From Lysobacter enzymogenes (GTDB lineage Bacteria > Pseudomonadota > Gammaproteobacteria > Xanthomonadales > Xanthomonadaceae), in assembly GCF_900106525.1 (NCBI RefSeq), contig NZ_FNOG01000003.1, positions 160,261-224,260 of the forward strand: DNA of 64,000 nt, given 5' to 3'. The notes below the pieces were generated by a model, which saw nothing but the letters and a program-made list of their open reading frames with translations, ran no database searches and had not been told where the DNA came from. The position numbers and the translations under genes are program-made. This document shows positions 26,512 through 35,228 of this stretch, piece after piece; position 1 is the first letter of the stretch, and the number at the start of each line of letters is the position of its first letter.

Positions 26512-26611
26512 CCTGTAGGAGCGGCGCGAGCCGCGACCGCGGCAACGCAATGACGACGTAGGTTTCGGCGCAGTTGCGTTGCCGCGGTCGCGGCTCGCGC
26601 CGCTCCTACAG
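26512..26611. repeat. REP pair, family A, heads outward
   Basis: Both arms share the private tail GACCGCGGCAACGCAA beyond the common GCGGC-GCGA-GCCGC hairpin. Between glpQ and the converging sirtuin gene. Confidence 0.85.
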
Positions 26612-26624
26612 GGAGCGAACGCGG

Positions 26625-27449
26625 CTACGCCAGGGCGGCATCGAGCGTTTCACCGCAGTCGGCTTCCAGCTTCAAGGTCGCGATGTCGTCGGCGCGGGTC
26701 ACCCCGCGGTTGAGCAGCGCCAGCGGCAGCCCCGCCTCGCGCGCGGCGCGGGCGAAGCGGAAGCCGGAATAGACCATCAGCGACGAACCGACCACGAGCA
26801 TCGCGTCGGCCGCGGCCAGCGCCTGCTGCGCCGCGCTCACCCGCGCGCGCGGCACGTTTTCGCCGAAGAACACCACGTCGGGCTTGAGCATGCCGGCGCA
26901 GGCGGCGCACGGCGGAATGCGGAAGCGTTCGAAATCCAGGCCGTCGAGATCGGCGTCGCCGTCGGGCAGCGCGGCGGCGTCGAGGTCGCGCCAGTCCGGG
27001 TTGTCCTGCATCAATCGCTCCTGCACCTGCGCGCGCGGCTGGCGCGCGCCGCAGCCCAGGCAGACCACTTCGTCCAGGCGGCCGTGCAGGTCGACCACGT
27101 CCAGGCTGCCGGCGCGGCTGTGCAGCGCATCGACGTTCTGGGTCACCAGCGCGTGCCCGGGCTCGCGCTGCTGCCAGCGCGCCAGCGCGAGATGGCCGGC
27201 GTTGGGCTGGGCGCGGTCGAACGCGGGCCAGCCGACGAAGCTGCGCGCCCAGTAGCGCGAACGCGCGCGCGCATCGCCGGTGAAGGCGCGAAAATCGATC
27301 GGCGGCTTGCGCTGCCAGGCGCCGCTTTCGTCGCGGTAATGCGGAATGCCCGAACCGGTGCTGATGCCCGCGCCGGTCAGCACGAACACGCGGCGGTGCG
27401 GGCGCAGCCAGTCGTGCAGGCGTTGGGCGGCGGAGTCGGCGGAGGTCAT
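26625..27449 (-). CDS. SIR2-family NAD-dependent protein deacylase (sirtuin)
   Basis: A 274-residue sirtuin. FVLTGAGISTGSGIPHYR is the NAD-binding start, TQNVDALHSRAG (103-114) contacts NAD, and H122 in DLHGRLDEV is the catalytic His. The zinc ribbon has C130-x-x-C133 and C181-x-x-C184. GSSLMVYSGF follows as the second NAD motif. The subgroup resembles class II (SIRT4-like). It removes acyl groups from lysines using NAD. It lies 35 nt downstream of the 27485 gene on the same strand, so the two may be co-transcribed. Confidence 0.94.
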   Translation of the reverse strand: MTSADSAAQRLHDWLRPHRRVFVLTGAGISTGSGIPHYRDESGAWQRKPPIDFRAFTGDARARSRYWARSFVGWPAFDRAQPNAGHLALARWQQREPGHALVTQNVDALHSRAGSLDVVDLHGRLDEVVCLGCGARQPRAQVQERLMQDNPDWRDLDAAALPDGDADLDGLDFERFRIPPCAACAGMLKPDVVFFGENVPRARVSAAQQALAAADAMLVVGSSLMVYSGFRFARAAREAGLPLALLNRGVTRADDIATLKLEADCGETLDAALA

Positions 27450-27484
27450 GCGGCACTAACCCGAAAAACGGTGGGGGACGGGCC

Positions 27485-28000
27485 TTACATGGGTGTCGGC
27501 TGTGGCCGATCCAAGTGCTCGGCCTGCGGCGCCGGCTCGCGCTCCGGCTGCGCCAACTGCTCCGGCGTCAGCGGATGCAGCAGTTTGATCGGCCCCAATT
27601 GTGCGCGCTCTTGCGCAGTCAGTTCGGGCGAATCGTCGCCGAACACGGTGCCGGCGTCGACGCCGAGGTAGGCCTGGCCTTGGTCCCAGACCAGGCACCA
27701 GAACGGCGAGGAGAACGACCCGTGCCAGGTGCCGTCGCAAACGGTGCGGCAGCGCAGGGCGATGGACAGCTCCCGGGCGATCCCCATTCCCAGCCGGTAG
27801 CAGTCATACGCGGTGAGGTTGATGGTGCCGAGCACGAACGGAAACTCGCTCTTGTTGACGCAGAGTTCGATGAAGATCGCGTTTTCGCAATCCTCGTCGA
27901 TATCGCACCAGCGCAGCCGCGCGTCCGGGGCATGCTGGGCGAAGGCCGCTGCGACCGCTTCGCGGCTGGGTTCGACGGACACGCCGACGTAGAAAGACAT
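27485..28000 (-). CDS. Cytosolic protein of unknown function
   Basis: A 171-residue protein starting MSFYVGVSVEPSREAVAAAF, without a signal peptide. Six Cys lie in the first 105 residues (WCDIDEDC, LCVNKS, DCYRL, RCRTVC), and an aromatic block follows (GTWHGSFSSPFWCLVWDQG). The C-terminal 30 residues are Pro/Glu-rich. I do not recognise the family; the domain size and acidic-aromatic character recall immunity or effector-chaperone folds, but nothing beside it supports that. It is upstream of the sirtuin gene by 35 nt, a likely two-gene unit. Confidence 0.65.
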   Translation of the reverse strand: MSFYVGVSVEPSREAVAAAFAQHAPDARLRWCDIDEDCENAIFIELCVNKSEFPFVLGTINLTAYDCYRLGMGIARELSIALRCRTVCDGTWHGSFSSPFWCLVWDQGQAYLGVDAGTVFGDDSPELTAQERAQLGPIKLLHPLTPEQLAQPEREPAPQAEHLDRPQPTPM

Positions 28001-28124
28001 GATCGCGCTTGTGCAGGGTCAGGGCCCGAGGACTGCCATCTTAGCGACCGCACGCGCGCGCCGGTCGGCGATCGGCGGCCGGCGCGGGCCGGCGATTTCC
28101 CTCTCGATCCCGAATCCCGGCCGC

Positions 28125-28160
28125 AAAAAAAAAAGCCGCCCGGATCGCTCCGGGCGGCTG
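28125..28160 (-). terminator. Rho-independent terminator of the adhesin gene
   Basis: On the minus strand AGCCGCCCGG pairs with CCGGGCGGCT across GATCGCT-type loop bases and is followed by a run of ten T. Placed about 95 nt after the adhesin stop. Confidence 0.85.
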
Positions 28161-28253
28161 GCTTCCCGCGGGCCGGGGGGCGGGCGGGTCGCCGGGGGGA
28201 GGTCCCAGTGATTCAGCGGCGAAGCGCCGGCGCGCATCCTGCGGCCGCCGCGG

Positions 28254-31200
28254 TCACCACACGATGCCGGCGCCGACGGTCACGCCGACGTCGCCCTTGG
28301 AGTTGCTGTTGCCCGAGATCTTGTAGACGTAGCGTCCGTCCTCAGTGATGGTGGAAATGCCGATGGCGAAGCCGCTCTCGCCGCGGAAGCTGCTGGCCGC
28401 GATCGCCGCCATGCTCTTGCCGGGCATGTACGACTGCGGCAGGCCGGCCACCGCCATCGCCGAAGCGACGCCGGCGCTGGCCTTGTCGTCGAGCCGGCCG
28501 ATCTCGTTGCGCAACTGGTTGCCCCAGTTGTCGGTGTACTGGTTGGAAGTGGTGATCGCGCGGTTCACGCCTTCGTTGAGCTGCTGCACGTTGACCGCGT
28601 CGGTGTTGGCGGTGCCGGCGCGCACGTTGCGGATCGTCGTCGCCGCGCCGCCGTTGTTGAGCGTCACCTGGGTGGTGTTGACGCTGCCGTCGGGATTGCT
28701 GTCGTAGCGCACCGTGCCGGCCTGCGAGGCCTTGAGCTGGGCGACGTTGACCGCGTCGTTGTCCTGGCTGCCGGCAGCGACGTTGACGATCTGGCGCTGC
28801 TGGCCGGCGTTGCCCACCGACACGGTATTGGCGCGGTCGGCCACCGCGCCCTGGCCGAGAGCGACCGCGCCGGACGCGCTGACGCTGGCGCTTTCGCCGA
28901 TCGCGACCGCGTTGGTGGCGCCGGCGGCGACGCTGGAATTGGCGCCCAGCGCGGTGCTGCCGTCGGCGTTGACCCGAGCGTTGCCGCCGATCGCGGTGTC
29001 GTTGGCGCCGGCCGCGTAGCTGTCGCCGCCGATCGCGGTGGCGCGGCTGCCGCCGGCGCTGGCGCTGGCGCCGACCGCGACGCCGCGCGAACCGGCCGCG
29101 ACCGAGGCGTTGCCGGTGCCGTCGATGGCCACGCGCGGGTCGGGCGTGGTCGCCGGCGGCAGGTTGTCGATACGGTTGTTGAGGTTGGTCAGGCTGGCGT
29201 CGACCGCGGCGAAGGCGGCGCCGATGTTGGTATAGCTGCCGCCTTGCACGGTGTAGCTGGGCGCGCCGAAGGTCCCGGCGTTGAACAGCGAGCCGCCGCC
29301 GAAGATCGACGCGATAGAGTCGCCCATCGTCGAGATCTGCCCGCCGTTGACCGCCTGCAGGCTGCCGGCGGCGATCTGCCCGGCGGCGAGGTTGTCGAGC
29401 ACGGTGCCGGTGCCGGCCGGGCCGCGCAGGGTGATCGCGGCGTAGTTCGGATTGCCGGCGCCGTCGTCGTCGTATTGCACGGCGAAGGCGTTGCCGTTGC
29501 TCTGGCCGTTGTCGAGAGCGGTCAGTGCGGCGCCGACGTCGGTGTAGCTGTTGCCGGCGATGACGTAGTTCGGCGCGGTGAACGTGCCGCCGGCGTTGAA
29601 CGCGGCGCCGCCGCCGAAAATGCTGGCGATGCCGGTGCCGAGGTTGAACACCTGCCCGCCGTTGACCGCCTGCAGGCTGCCGGCGGCGATCTGCCCGGCG
29701 GCGAGGTTGTCGAGCACGGTGCCGGTGCCGGCCGGTCCGCGCAGGGTGATCGCGGCATAGTTCGGATTGCCGGCGCCGTCGTCGTCGTACTGCACGGCGA
29801 AGGCGTTGCCGGCGTTGACGCCGCTGTCGAGCGCGCTCAGCGCCGAGCCGACATTGGTGTAGGTGTTGCCGGCGATGACGTAGTTCGGCGCGGTGAACGT
29901 GCCGCCGGCGTTGAACGCGGCGCCGCCGCCGAAAATGTTGGCGATGCCGGTGCCCAGGCCGAAGATCTGCCCGCCGTTGATCGCCTGCAGGCTGCCGGCG
30001 GCGATCTGCCCGGCGGCGAGATTGCCGAGCGTGGTGCCGGTGCCGGCCGGGCCGCGCAGGGTGATCGCGGCGTAGTTGGGATTGCCGGCGCCGTCGTCGT
30101 CGTACTGCACCGCGAACGCGTCCAGCGCCTGCGCATTGCCGTCGAGCGCAGCCAACGCCGCGCCGACGTTGTTGTAGCCGTTGCCGGCGATGACGTAGTT
30201 CGGCGCGGTCACCGTGCCGTCGACCGCGACCGCCGCGCCGCCGCCGAGCCGCTGGGCGTTGGATTGGCTGACGGCGAACAGCTGCGCGCCGTTGATCGCC
30301 TGGTTGCTGCCGGCGTTGACCGCGCCGGCGCGCAGGTTCGACACCAGCGTGCCGCCGGCACCCTGCAAGCTGATGCTTTGCAGGTTCGGCGAGCCGCCGA
30401 GGTTGTCGTACTTGACCGCGAACGGGTCGCTGGCCGCGGTGGCCAGCGCGCCCTGCAACTGGGCCAGATTGACCGCGTCGGTGCCGATGCTGCCGGCGGC
30501 GACGTTGCTGAGCTTGCGCGCCGCGCCGGCCGCGCCGATCGAGACTTCGCCGGCGGAGTTCTGCGGCGCGGCCAGGCCGAAGGCGACGTAGCCGGTCTGC
30601 GCGCCGACCGAGGTCGACGAGCCGGCGCCGAGCGCGACGCTGTTGGCGTGGGTGGAGGTGGCGCCGAAGCCGAGGATGGTCTGGCGGTCGGCATTGCCGA
30701 AGCTGTTGTCGCCGATCACCACCGAATTGCCCAGGCGCGCGGCGTAGTTGGTGTCCGGCCCGCCGGTGAAACCGGCCGCGGCCGCGCTGATCGTGGGCAA
30801 CTGGTGGCGGGCGTTGGTGCCCATGACGATGGTGTTGGAGCCGTTGGCATAGCTGCCGTCGCCGATCAGCACCTGGTTGTTCTGCGCGGCGTTGGTGCGC
30901 CACGTGCAGGCCAGGCCGATCACCACGCACGAGGCGTTGTTGTTGTTGCCCAGGTAGTTGCTGTCCTGGAACTGGATGTAGCTGTCCGACTGCACCGCGC
31001 CGATCAGGGTCAGGTGGTTGGCCGGCTGGTTGCCGTCCAGGTCGAGCACGTTGGGCGCCTGGATCAGGTTGAGGATCAGCGACAGGTAGGAGTAGTTGAA
31101 GTTGGCGCGGTCGATGGTCAGGCAGCCGCTGCCGAGCAGGCCGCAGGCTTGGTAATCGGCGCCGAGCAGCCAGTTCTGCAGATAGCTGGCCAGGCCGGGC

Positions 31201-31604
31201 AGGGTGTTGTTGAGCGCCGGCGGCGGCTCGATCACGCTCATTGGCGAGACCATGCCGCCGTCGAAGGCCGCGGCCGAGCTCCAGGTGTCGGCGTTGGGCA
31301 TGCCGTTGAGCACCAGCGGTAGCAGCGGTGCGGGGCTGGCGAAGGGATCCTCGTCGGCGGGCGGCGTGTTTTCGGCGCCGGATTCGGCAGCAGCGGTTTC
31401 GGCGACGACGGCGTCGGCGATTGCGGCATCGGCGATCGCCTCGGCCGCCGCGGCCGGACGCGCGAGCAGCGCGAGGGCCACGCACGCGGCGAGCATCGAG
31501 GCGCGCAGCGCGGCGCGGGCGGCGTTGCGGTCGCGGTGGGGTGAGGAGTCGAGGGCAGGCGAGCGCGGCGGGATGGCGCGGGTGTGCGGGTGGCGCGAAG
31601 TCAT
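28254..31604 (-). CDS. Trimeric autotransporter adhesin (YadA/Hep_Hag family)
   Basis: A 1116-residue surface adhesin that would assemble as an outer-membrane trimer. The N-terminal signal (about 20-53, LALLARPAAAAEA) is followed by a head with SVALGAGSS, SVVIGDNSFG and TAIGG-type left-handed beta-roll repeats, and VNLAQL and VNVAQLK necks. Residues about 395-810 hold tandem 105-residue repeats (FAVQYDDDGAGNPNYAAI). A second head (ATAIGGDSYAAGANDTAIG), a stalk (INRAITTSNQYTDN-like) and a C-terminal YadA anchor of about 80 residues (SSFRGESGFAIGIS ... VGVTVGAGIVW) complete it. It has a GGAGG ribosome-binding site. It mediates adhesion or biofilm formation in the family. A response regulator gene lies just upstream. 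Confidence 0.95.
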   Translation of the reverse strand: MTSRHPHTRAIPPRSPALDSSPHRDRNAARAALRASMLAACVALALLARPAAAAEAIADAAIADAVVAETAAAESGAENTPPADEDPFASPAPLLPLVLNGMPNADTWSSAAAFDGGMVSPMSVIEPPPALNNTLPGLASYLQNWLLGADYQACGLLGSGCLTIDRANFNYSYLSLILNLIQAPNVLDLDGNQPANHLTLIGAVQSDSYIQFQDSNYLGNNNNASCVVIGLACTWRTNAAQNNQVLIGDGSYANGSNTIVMGTNARHQLPTISAAAAGFTGGPDTNYAARLGNSVVIGDNSFGNADRQTILGFGATSTHANSVALGAGSSTSVGAQTGYVAFGLAAPQNSAGEVSIGAAGAARKLSNVAAGSIGTDAVNLAQLQGALATAASDPFAVKYDNLGGSPNLQSISLQGAGGTLVSNLRAGAVNAGSNQAINGAQLFAVSQSNAQRLGGGAAVAVDGTVTAPNYVIAGNGYNNVGAALAALDGNAQALDAFAVQYDDDGAGNPNYAAITLRGPAGTGTTLGNLAAGQIAAGSLQAINGGQIFGLGTGIANIFGGGAAFNAGGTFTAPNYVIAGNTYTNVGSALSALDSGVNAGNAFAVQYDDDGAGNPNYAAITLRGPAGTGTVLDNLAAGQIAAGSLQAVNGGQVFNLGTGIASIFGGGAAFNAGGTFTAPNYVIAGNSYTDVGAALTALDNGQSNGNAFAVQYDDDGAGNPNYAAITLRGPAGTGTVLDNLAAGQIAAGSLQAVNGGQISTMGDSIASIFGGGSLFNAGTFGAPSYTVQGGSYTNIGAAFAAVDASLTNLNNRIDNLPPATTPDPRVAIDGTGNASVAAGSRGVAVGASASAGGSRATAIGGDSYAAGANDTAIGGNARVNADGSTALGANSSVAAGATNAVAIGESASVSASGAVALGQGAVADRANTVSVGNAGQQRQIVNVAAGSQDNDAVNVAQLKASQAGTVRYDSNPDGSVNTTQVTLNNGGAATTIRNVRAGTANTDAVNVQQLNEGVNRAITTSNQYTDNWGNQLRNEIGRLDDKASAGVASAMAVAGLPQSYMPGKSMAAIAASSFRGESGFAIGISTITEDGRYVYKISGNSNSKGDVGVTVGAGIVW
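29180..30435 (-). repeat. Tandem 315-bp (105-codon) repeats inside the adhesin gene
   Basis: The CCGCCGTTGA anchor occurs at 29341, 29656 and 29971, an exact 315-bp period. Three near-identical copies and one diverged copy (about 30120-30435, encoding FAVKYDNLGG) are visible. High DNA identity points to recent duplication or homogenisation. Confidence 0.9.
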
Positions 31605-31851
31605 GGCGGCCTCCGTTGTGATCGGTACGGGCCGATCGGCATCGCAGGCGCCAGGGCGCAGCGCGGCCGCGTCGCGACCGCCATCGATTGTCCTGAGTCC
31701 CCCGATGCCGGCCGCCGCCCGGGTTCGCTGGCGCGGGCGACGCATCGGCAATCGCAGGCTAGGCAGCGATCGCTAACAAAGCACTCATCCAGCTTCACCC
31801 TCGCTCACTTGCGATCACCGTCGCATTACGCGCCGATGCCTGCGACGCGCA

Positions 31852-31887
31852 GAAACGACGACGGCGGCCGCAGCCGCCGTCGTTTCG
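31852..31887 (-). terminator. Hairpin after the response regulator gene
   Basis: GACGGCGGC pairs with GCCGCCGTC around a CGCA loop, extended by an A-rich/T-rich outer stem with a bulge. It lies 36 nt past the regulator stop and would separate its transcript from the adhesin. No long T-run. Confidence 0.5.
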
Positions 31888-31923
31888 CGTTGTTCCCGGC
31901 CGCTCAGGCCGCCGGCGCGCGCT

Positions 31924-32691
31924 TCAACCGTTGGCGCGCACGATGGTGCACAGATAGCCCATGCCGCGCACCGCGCGCAGCGGCAACGGCAGCGGGCTCA
32001 TCAGCGCGACCTTCTTGCGCAGGCGGTAGATCAGCATTTCCAGCCGGTGCGGATCGAAGTCGTAGACGTCGTTGGTCAGCGAACCGATCAGGCTGTCGTG
32101 CGAGACCGGATGGCCGCCGGCGCCGGTGTTGACCAGGCGCAGCAGCACGCTGCGCTCGGGCGCGCTGAGGTCGATGCTGGCGCCGTCGGGCGTGCGCAGG
32201 GTCCAGCCGTCCAGGGCCAGTTCCCATTCCGGCTGGCCGCCGCCGCTGCGGGTCGGCAGCGCGCGCATGTGGTGCTGCAGGCTGTGCATCGCGGTGACCA
32301 CGGTGGCCAGGCCGTCCAGGTCGACCGGCTTGCGGAAACAGGCGTCGGCGATCTCGTGGTAGCCGTCGGACTGGCCGCCGTAACCGGCCTCGGCATCGAG
32401 CACGATGATGCCGATGTCCGAATGCTGGCGCAGGTGCAGGGCGACGTTGCGCGGGTTGTCGTCGGGCAGGTCGCTGGCGATGACCGCGATGTCGCACGGC
32501 GCGCTCAGCAGGTTGCGGTACAGCGCGGTGGCGTTGGCGCATTCGACGATGGCGAACTGGCGCGTGAGCAGCGAATGCTGGATCTGCTGGCGCAGATTCG
32601 GATCGCGCTCGACCACGGCGACCCGGCGGCTGTTGCGGTGGTCGGCGCCGTTGACGCCGGCGCCGGGGTGGACTGGTGAAATGGCGGCCAT
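31924..32691 (-). CDS. OmpR/PhoB-like regulator with degenerate receiver domain
   Basis: A 255-residue protein. Residues about 22-135 form a CheY-like receiver (VAVVERDPNLRQ to CFRKPVDLDGL) and 150-252 a winged-helix DNA-binding domain (LSAPERSVLLRLV, RLEMLIYRLRKK, LPLRAVRGMGYLC). In the receiver the residue four before the conserved Pro, normally the phospho-accepting Asp, is A72; the usual Thr/Ser is D99; one of the acidic pair is R29. K121 is kept. D74 is near but displaced. This suggests a phosphorylation-independent regulator. No histidine kinase is adjacent. It is transcribed toward the adhesin and is a plausible regulator of it. The ribosome-binding site is AGGGG. Confidence 0.88.
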   Translation of the reverse strand: MAAISPVHPGAGVNGADHRNSRRVAVVERDPNLRQQIQHSLLTRQFAIVECANATALYRNLLSAPCDIAVIASDLPDDNPRNVALHLRQHSDIGIIVLDAEAGYGGQSDGYHEIADACFRKPVDLDGLATVVTAMHSLQHHMRALPTRSGGGQPEWELALDGWTLRTPDGASIDLSAPERSVLLRLVNTGAGGHPVSHDSLIGSLTNDVYDFDPHRLEMLIYRLRKKVALMSPLPLPLRAVRGMGYLCTIVRANG

Positions 32692-32890
32692 CCTGATGTC
32701 CCCTGTTGATCGAACTCCAAGCTGTTTCGGTGAGTAGAAACAGTGCCGTCGATATCCAATATCAGGTTAGTGGGGGTCCATTGGAATCTAATGTGACATA
32801 AATCTTTGTTCGCCAAAACCTCACTAAAAACAGGCAATTAATGCTCAATATTTAGATCGTGATAACGGATCTGATGTGGTCCTTGTGCGC
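32692..32890 (-). promoter_or_regulatory. AT-rich control region of the response regulator
   Basis: Composition drops sharply from the GC-rich background (e.g. AATCTAATGTGACATAAATC). It contains two perfect dyads: CTGTTTC/GAAACAG at 32722-32743 and GATAT-CCA-ATATC at 32751-32763, both just upstream of the regulator start. Likely promoter and operator DNA; possibly autoregulatory (inference). Confidence 0.55.
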
Positions 32891-32900
32891 TCCAACGTAA

Positions 32901-32938
32901 GAAGGGCGACGCACCGGACACGGTACGCCGCCCTTTTT
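32901..32938. terminator. Hairpin between dcp and the regulator promoter
   Basis: AAGGGCG pairs with CGCCCTT around a 20-nt loop; five T follow on the plus strand, while the minus strand (dcp side) has only TTCTT. It probably ends dcp transcription, less clearly than a standard terminator. Confidence 0.45.
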
Positions 32939-32990
32939 GCGCGGGATCGGCACAAACCGGCCCCGCGGGTCTCACCGATAGCTGCGAGGC

Positions 32991-35228
32991 TTACTTGGCC
33001 TTGCCCGCCCCGGCCTTGGCCGGCTTGCCCGGCTTGGCCGGCGCGGTCAGCCCGCGGCGCTCCAGCAGCGGCTGGATCTGCGGCTCGTGGCCGGCGAAGT
33101 CGCGGAACAGCTGCAGCGCGTCCTTGCTGCCGCCGCGCGAGAGCAGGGTGGAGCGGAAGCGGTCGCCGTTCTCGCGGGTCAGACCGCCGTGCTGCTTGAT
33201 CCATTCCACGGTGTTGGCGTCGAGCACTTCCGACCAGATATACGCGTAATAACCGGCCGCATAACCGCCCATGATGTGGCTGAAATACGTGGTGCGGTAA
33301 CGCGGCGGCACCGGCGGGTAGTAAATGCCGTCCTGCTTGAGCGAGGCGGTCTCGAACGCGATCACGTCCTTGGCCGCCGGCACCTTCGAGGCGTCGCCGA
33401 TCTGGTGGTAGTTCTGGTCCAGCATCGCCGCGCCCAGGTATTCGGTGGTGGCGAAGCCCTGGTTGAACTTCGACGCCGCCAGCACCTTGTCGAGCAATTC
33501 CTTCGGCATCGGCTGGCCGTTCTGGTAGTGCTTGGCGTAGTTGGCCAGCACCGACGGCCAGTCGGCCCACATCTCGTTGACCTGCGAGGGGAACTCGACG
33601 AAGTCGCGCGGCACGCTGGTGCCGGAGAAGTAAGGGTACTTCACGTCCGAGAACATGCCGTGCAGGGCATGGCCGAACTCATGGAACATGGTGGTGACTT
33701 CGTCCCAGGTCAGCAGGGTCGGCTTGCCGGCCGGCGGCTTGGGGATGTTGAGGTGGTTGGCCACCACCGGCAGGGTGCCGAACAGCTCGGACTGCTCCAC
33801 GTAGGAGTTCATCCACGCGCCGCCGCGCTTGGAATCGCGCGCGTACATGTCGGCGATGAAGATCGCCAGCTGCTTGCCGTTGGCGTCGTACACGTCGTAA
33901 GCGGTGACGTCGTCGCGGTACAGCGGCAGGTCGGTGCGCTGCTTGAACTTCAGGCCGTAGAGCTGGCCGGCGGCGTAGAACACGCCGTTTTCCAGCACGT
34001 TCTTCATCTCGAAGTAGGGCTTGAGCTCGGCTTCGTCGAACGCGAACTTCTCCTTGCGCACCTTTTCGGCGTAGAAGGCCCAGTCCCACGGCTCGAGCTG
34101 GAAGCTCTTCTCGCCCTTGGCGGCCTGTTCCTTGTCGATCATCGCCTGCAACGCGGCGGCTTCGCGCTTGGCGTTGGCGACCGCGGCCGGGGCGAGCTGG
34201 CCGAGCATCTTGTTGACCGCGGTGGGCGACTTGGCGGTCTCGTCGTCGAGCACGTAGGCGGCGTAGTTCGGATAGCCCAGCATCTTGGCGCGCTGCGCGC
34301 GCAGCGTCAGCACCTTGGAGACGATGGCGGTGTTGTCGTACTGGTTGCCGCGGCTGCCGCGGATCACCGAGGCCTTGTGCAGCTTCTCGCGCAGGGCGCG
34401 GTTGGTCAGGTCGGTTTCCGGCGGCTGGCCGGTGGTGTTGAGCAGGGTCAGCAGGTACTTGCCGTCCAGACCGCGCGCCTTGGCCGCTTCGGCGGCGGCG
34501 GCGATGCGCTCGTCGGACAGGCCGGCCAGTTCTTCCTTGGTGTCGACGACGATCGCCGAATCCTTGACCTCGGCCAGCACGTTCTGGCTGAACTTGGCGC
34601 CCAGCTCGGCCAGCTCGGCGTTGATCGCCTTGAGTTGGGTCTTCTGCGCTTCGTCGAGGTTGGCGCCGGCGCGGACGAAGTCGGAGTAGTAGCGCTCGAT
34701 CAGGCGCACGCCCTCGGCGTCGAGGCCGAGCGATTCGCGCTTGCCGTAGAGCTCCTTGATCCGCGCGAACAGCTTCGGATTCATCGAGATCGTGTCGCGG
34801 TGCGCGGCCAGCTTCGGCGCGTAGGTCTGCTGCAGCTTCTCGCGGGTCGGGTTGGTGTCGGTGCCGGCGAGGTTGGCGAAGGTCGTGTACGAGCGGGTCA
34901 GGATCTGGCCAGAGCGCTCCAGCGCCACCAGGGTGTTGTCGAAGCTGGCCGGATCGGGGTTGTCGGCGATGGCGTCGACTTCCTTGAGCTGGTCGGCCAT
35001 GCCGCGATCGAAGGCCGGCGCGAAATCGGCGTCCTTGATCTTGTCGAACTGCGGGAACTGCAGCGGCAGCGGGCTGGGCTGGAAGAACGGGTTCGCGCTC
35101 TGCGCGGCGGTATCGGCGGTGGAGGTCACGGTCTTGTCGGTCTTGGCCTGGGCCTGGGCATTGTGGGCCAGGCTCGGGACGGTGGCGATCAGGGCCACGG
35201 CCAACGCCACGGCGAGCGGGTGCTTCAT
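32991..35228 (-). CDS. dcp: Peptidyl-dipeptidase Dcp (M3 family), exported
   Basis: A 745-residue zinc metallopeptidase that removes dipeptides from peptide C-termini. The signal peptide is MKHPLAVALAVALIATV (cleavage near NAQAQA). The M3 zinc motif TMFHEFGHALHGMFS has H516, E517 and H520; the downstream conserved FPSQVNEMWA supplies the third ligand Glu. YYPPVPPRYRTTYFSHI and GGYAAGYYAYIWSEV are conserved M3 substrate-binding motifs. A TTG codon six codons upstream could also start, but the ATG gives a canonical signal peptide. The C-terminus ends in a Lys/Ala/Pro-rich tail (KPAKAGAGKAK). It is divergent from the glyoxalase-like gene. Confidence 0.94.
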   Translation of the reverse strand: MKHPLAVALAVALIATVPSLAHNAQAQAKTDKTVTSTADTAAQSANPFFQPSPLPLQFPQFDKIKDADFAPAFDRGMADQLKEVDAIADNPDPASFDNTLVALERSGQILTRSYTTFANLAGTDTNPTREKLQQTYAPKLAAHRDTISMNPKLFARIKELYGKRESLGLDAEGVRLIERYYSDFVRAGANLDEAQKTQLKAINAELAELGAKFSQNVLAEVKDSAIVVDTKEELAGLSDERIAAAAEAAKARGLDGKYLLTLLNTTGQPPETDLTNRALREKLHKASVIRGSRGNQYDNTAIVSKVLTLRAQRAKMLGYPNYAAYVLDDETAKSPTAVNKMLGQLAPAAVANAKREAAALQAMIDKEQAAKGEKSFQLEPWDWAFYAEKVRKEKFAFDEAELKPYFEMKNVLENGVFYAAGQLYGLKFKQRTDLPLYRDDVTAYDVYDANGKQLAIFIADMYARDSKRGGAWMNSYVEQSELFGTLPVVANHLNIPKPPAGKPTLLTWDEVTTMFHEFGHALHGMFSDVKYPYFSGTSVPRDFVEFPSQVNEMWADWPSVLANYAKHYQNGQPMPKELLDKVLAASKFNQGFATTEYLGAAMLDQNYHQIGDASKVPAAKDVIAFETASLKQDGIYYPPVPPRYRTTYFSHIMGGYAAGYYAYIWSEVLDANTVEWIKQHGGLTRENGDRFRSTLLSRGGSKDALQLFRDFAGHEPQIQPLLERRGLTAPAKPGKPAKAGAGKAK

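Noticed and set aside
26625..27449. SIR2 gene as an anti-phage defence component
   Set aside because: Stand-alone deacylase-type sirtuin with complete zinc ribbon and catalytic His; no HerA, Argonaute, TIR or STAND partner nearby.
32845..33570. Minus-strand frame overlapping the 3' end of dcp in another phase
   Set aside because: Arg/Gly-rich translation without motifs; it is a shadow of the M3 peptidase gene.
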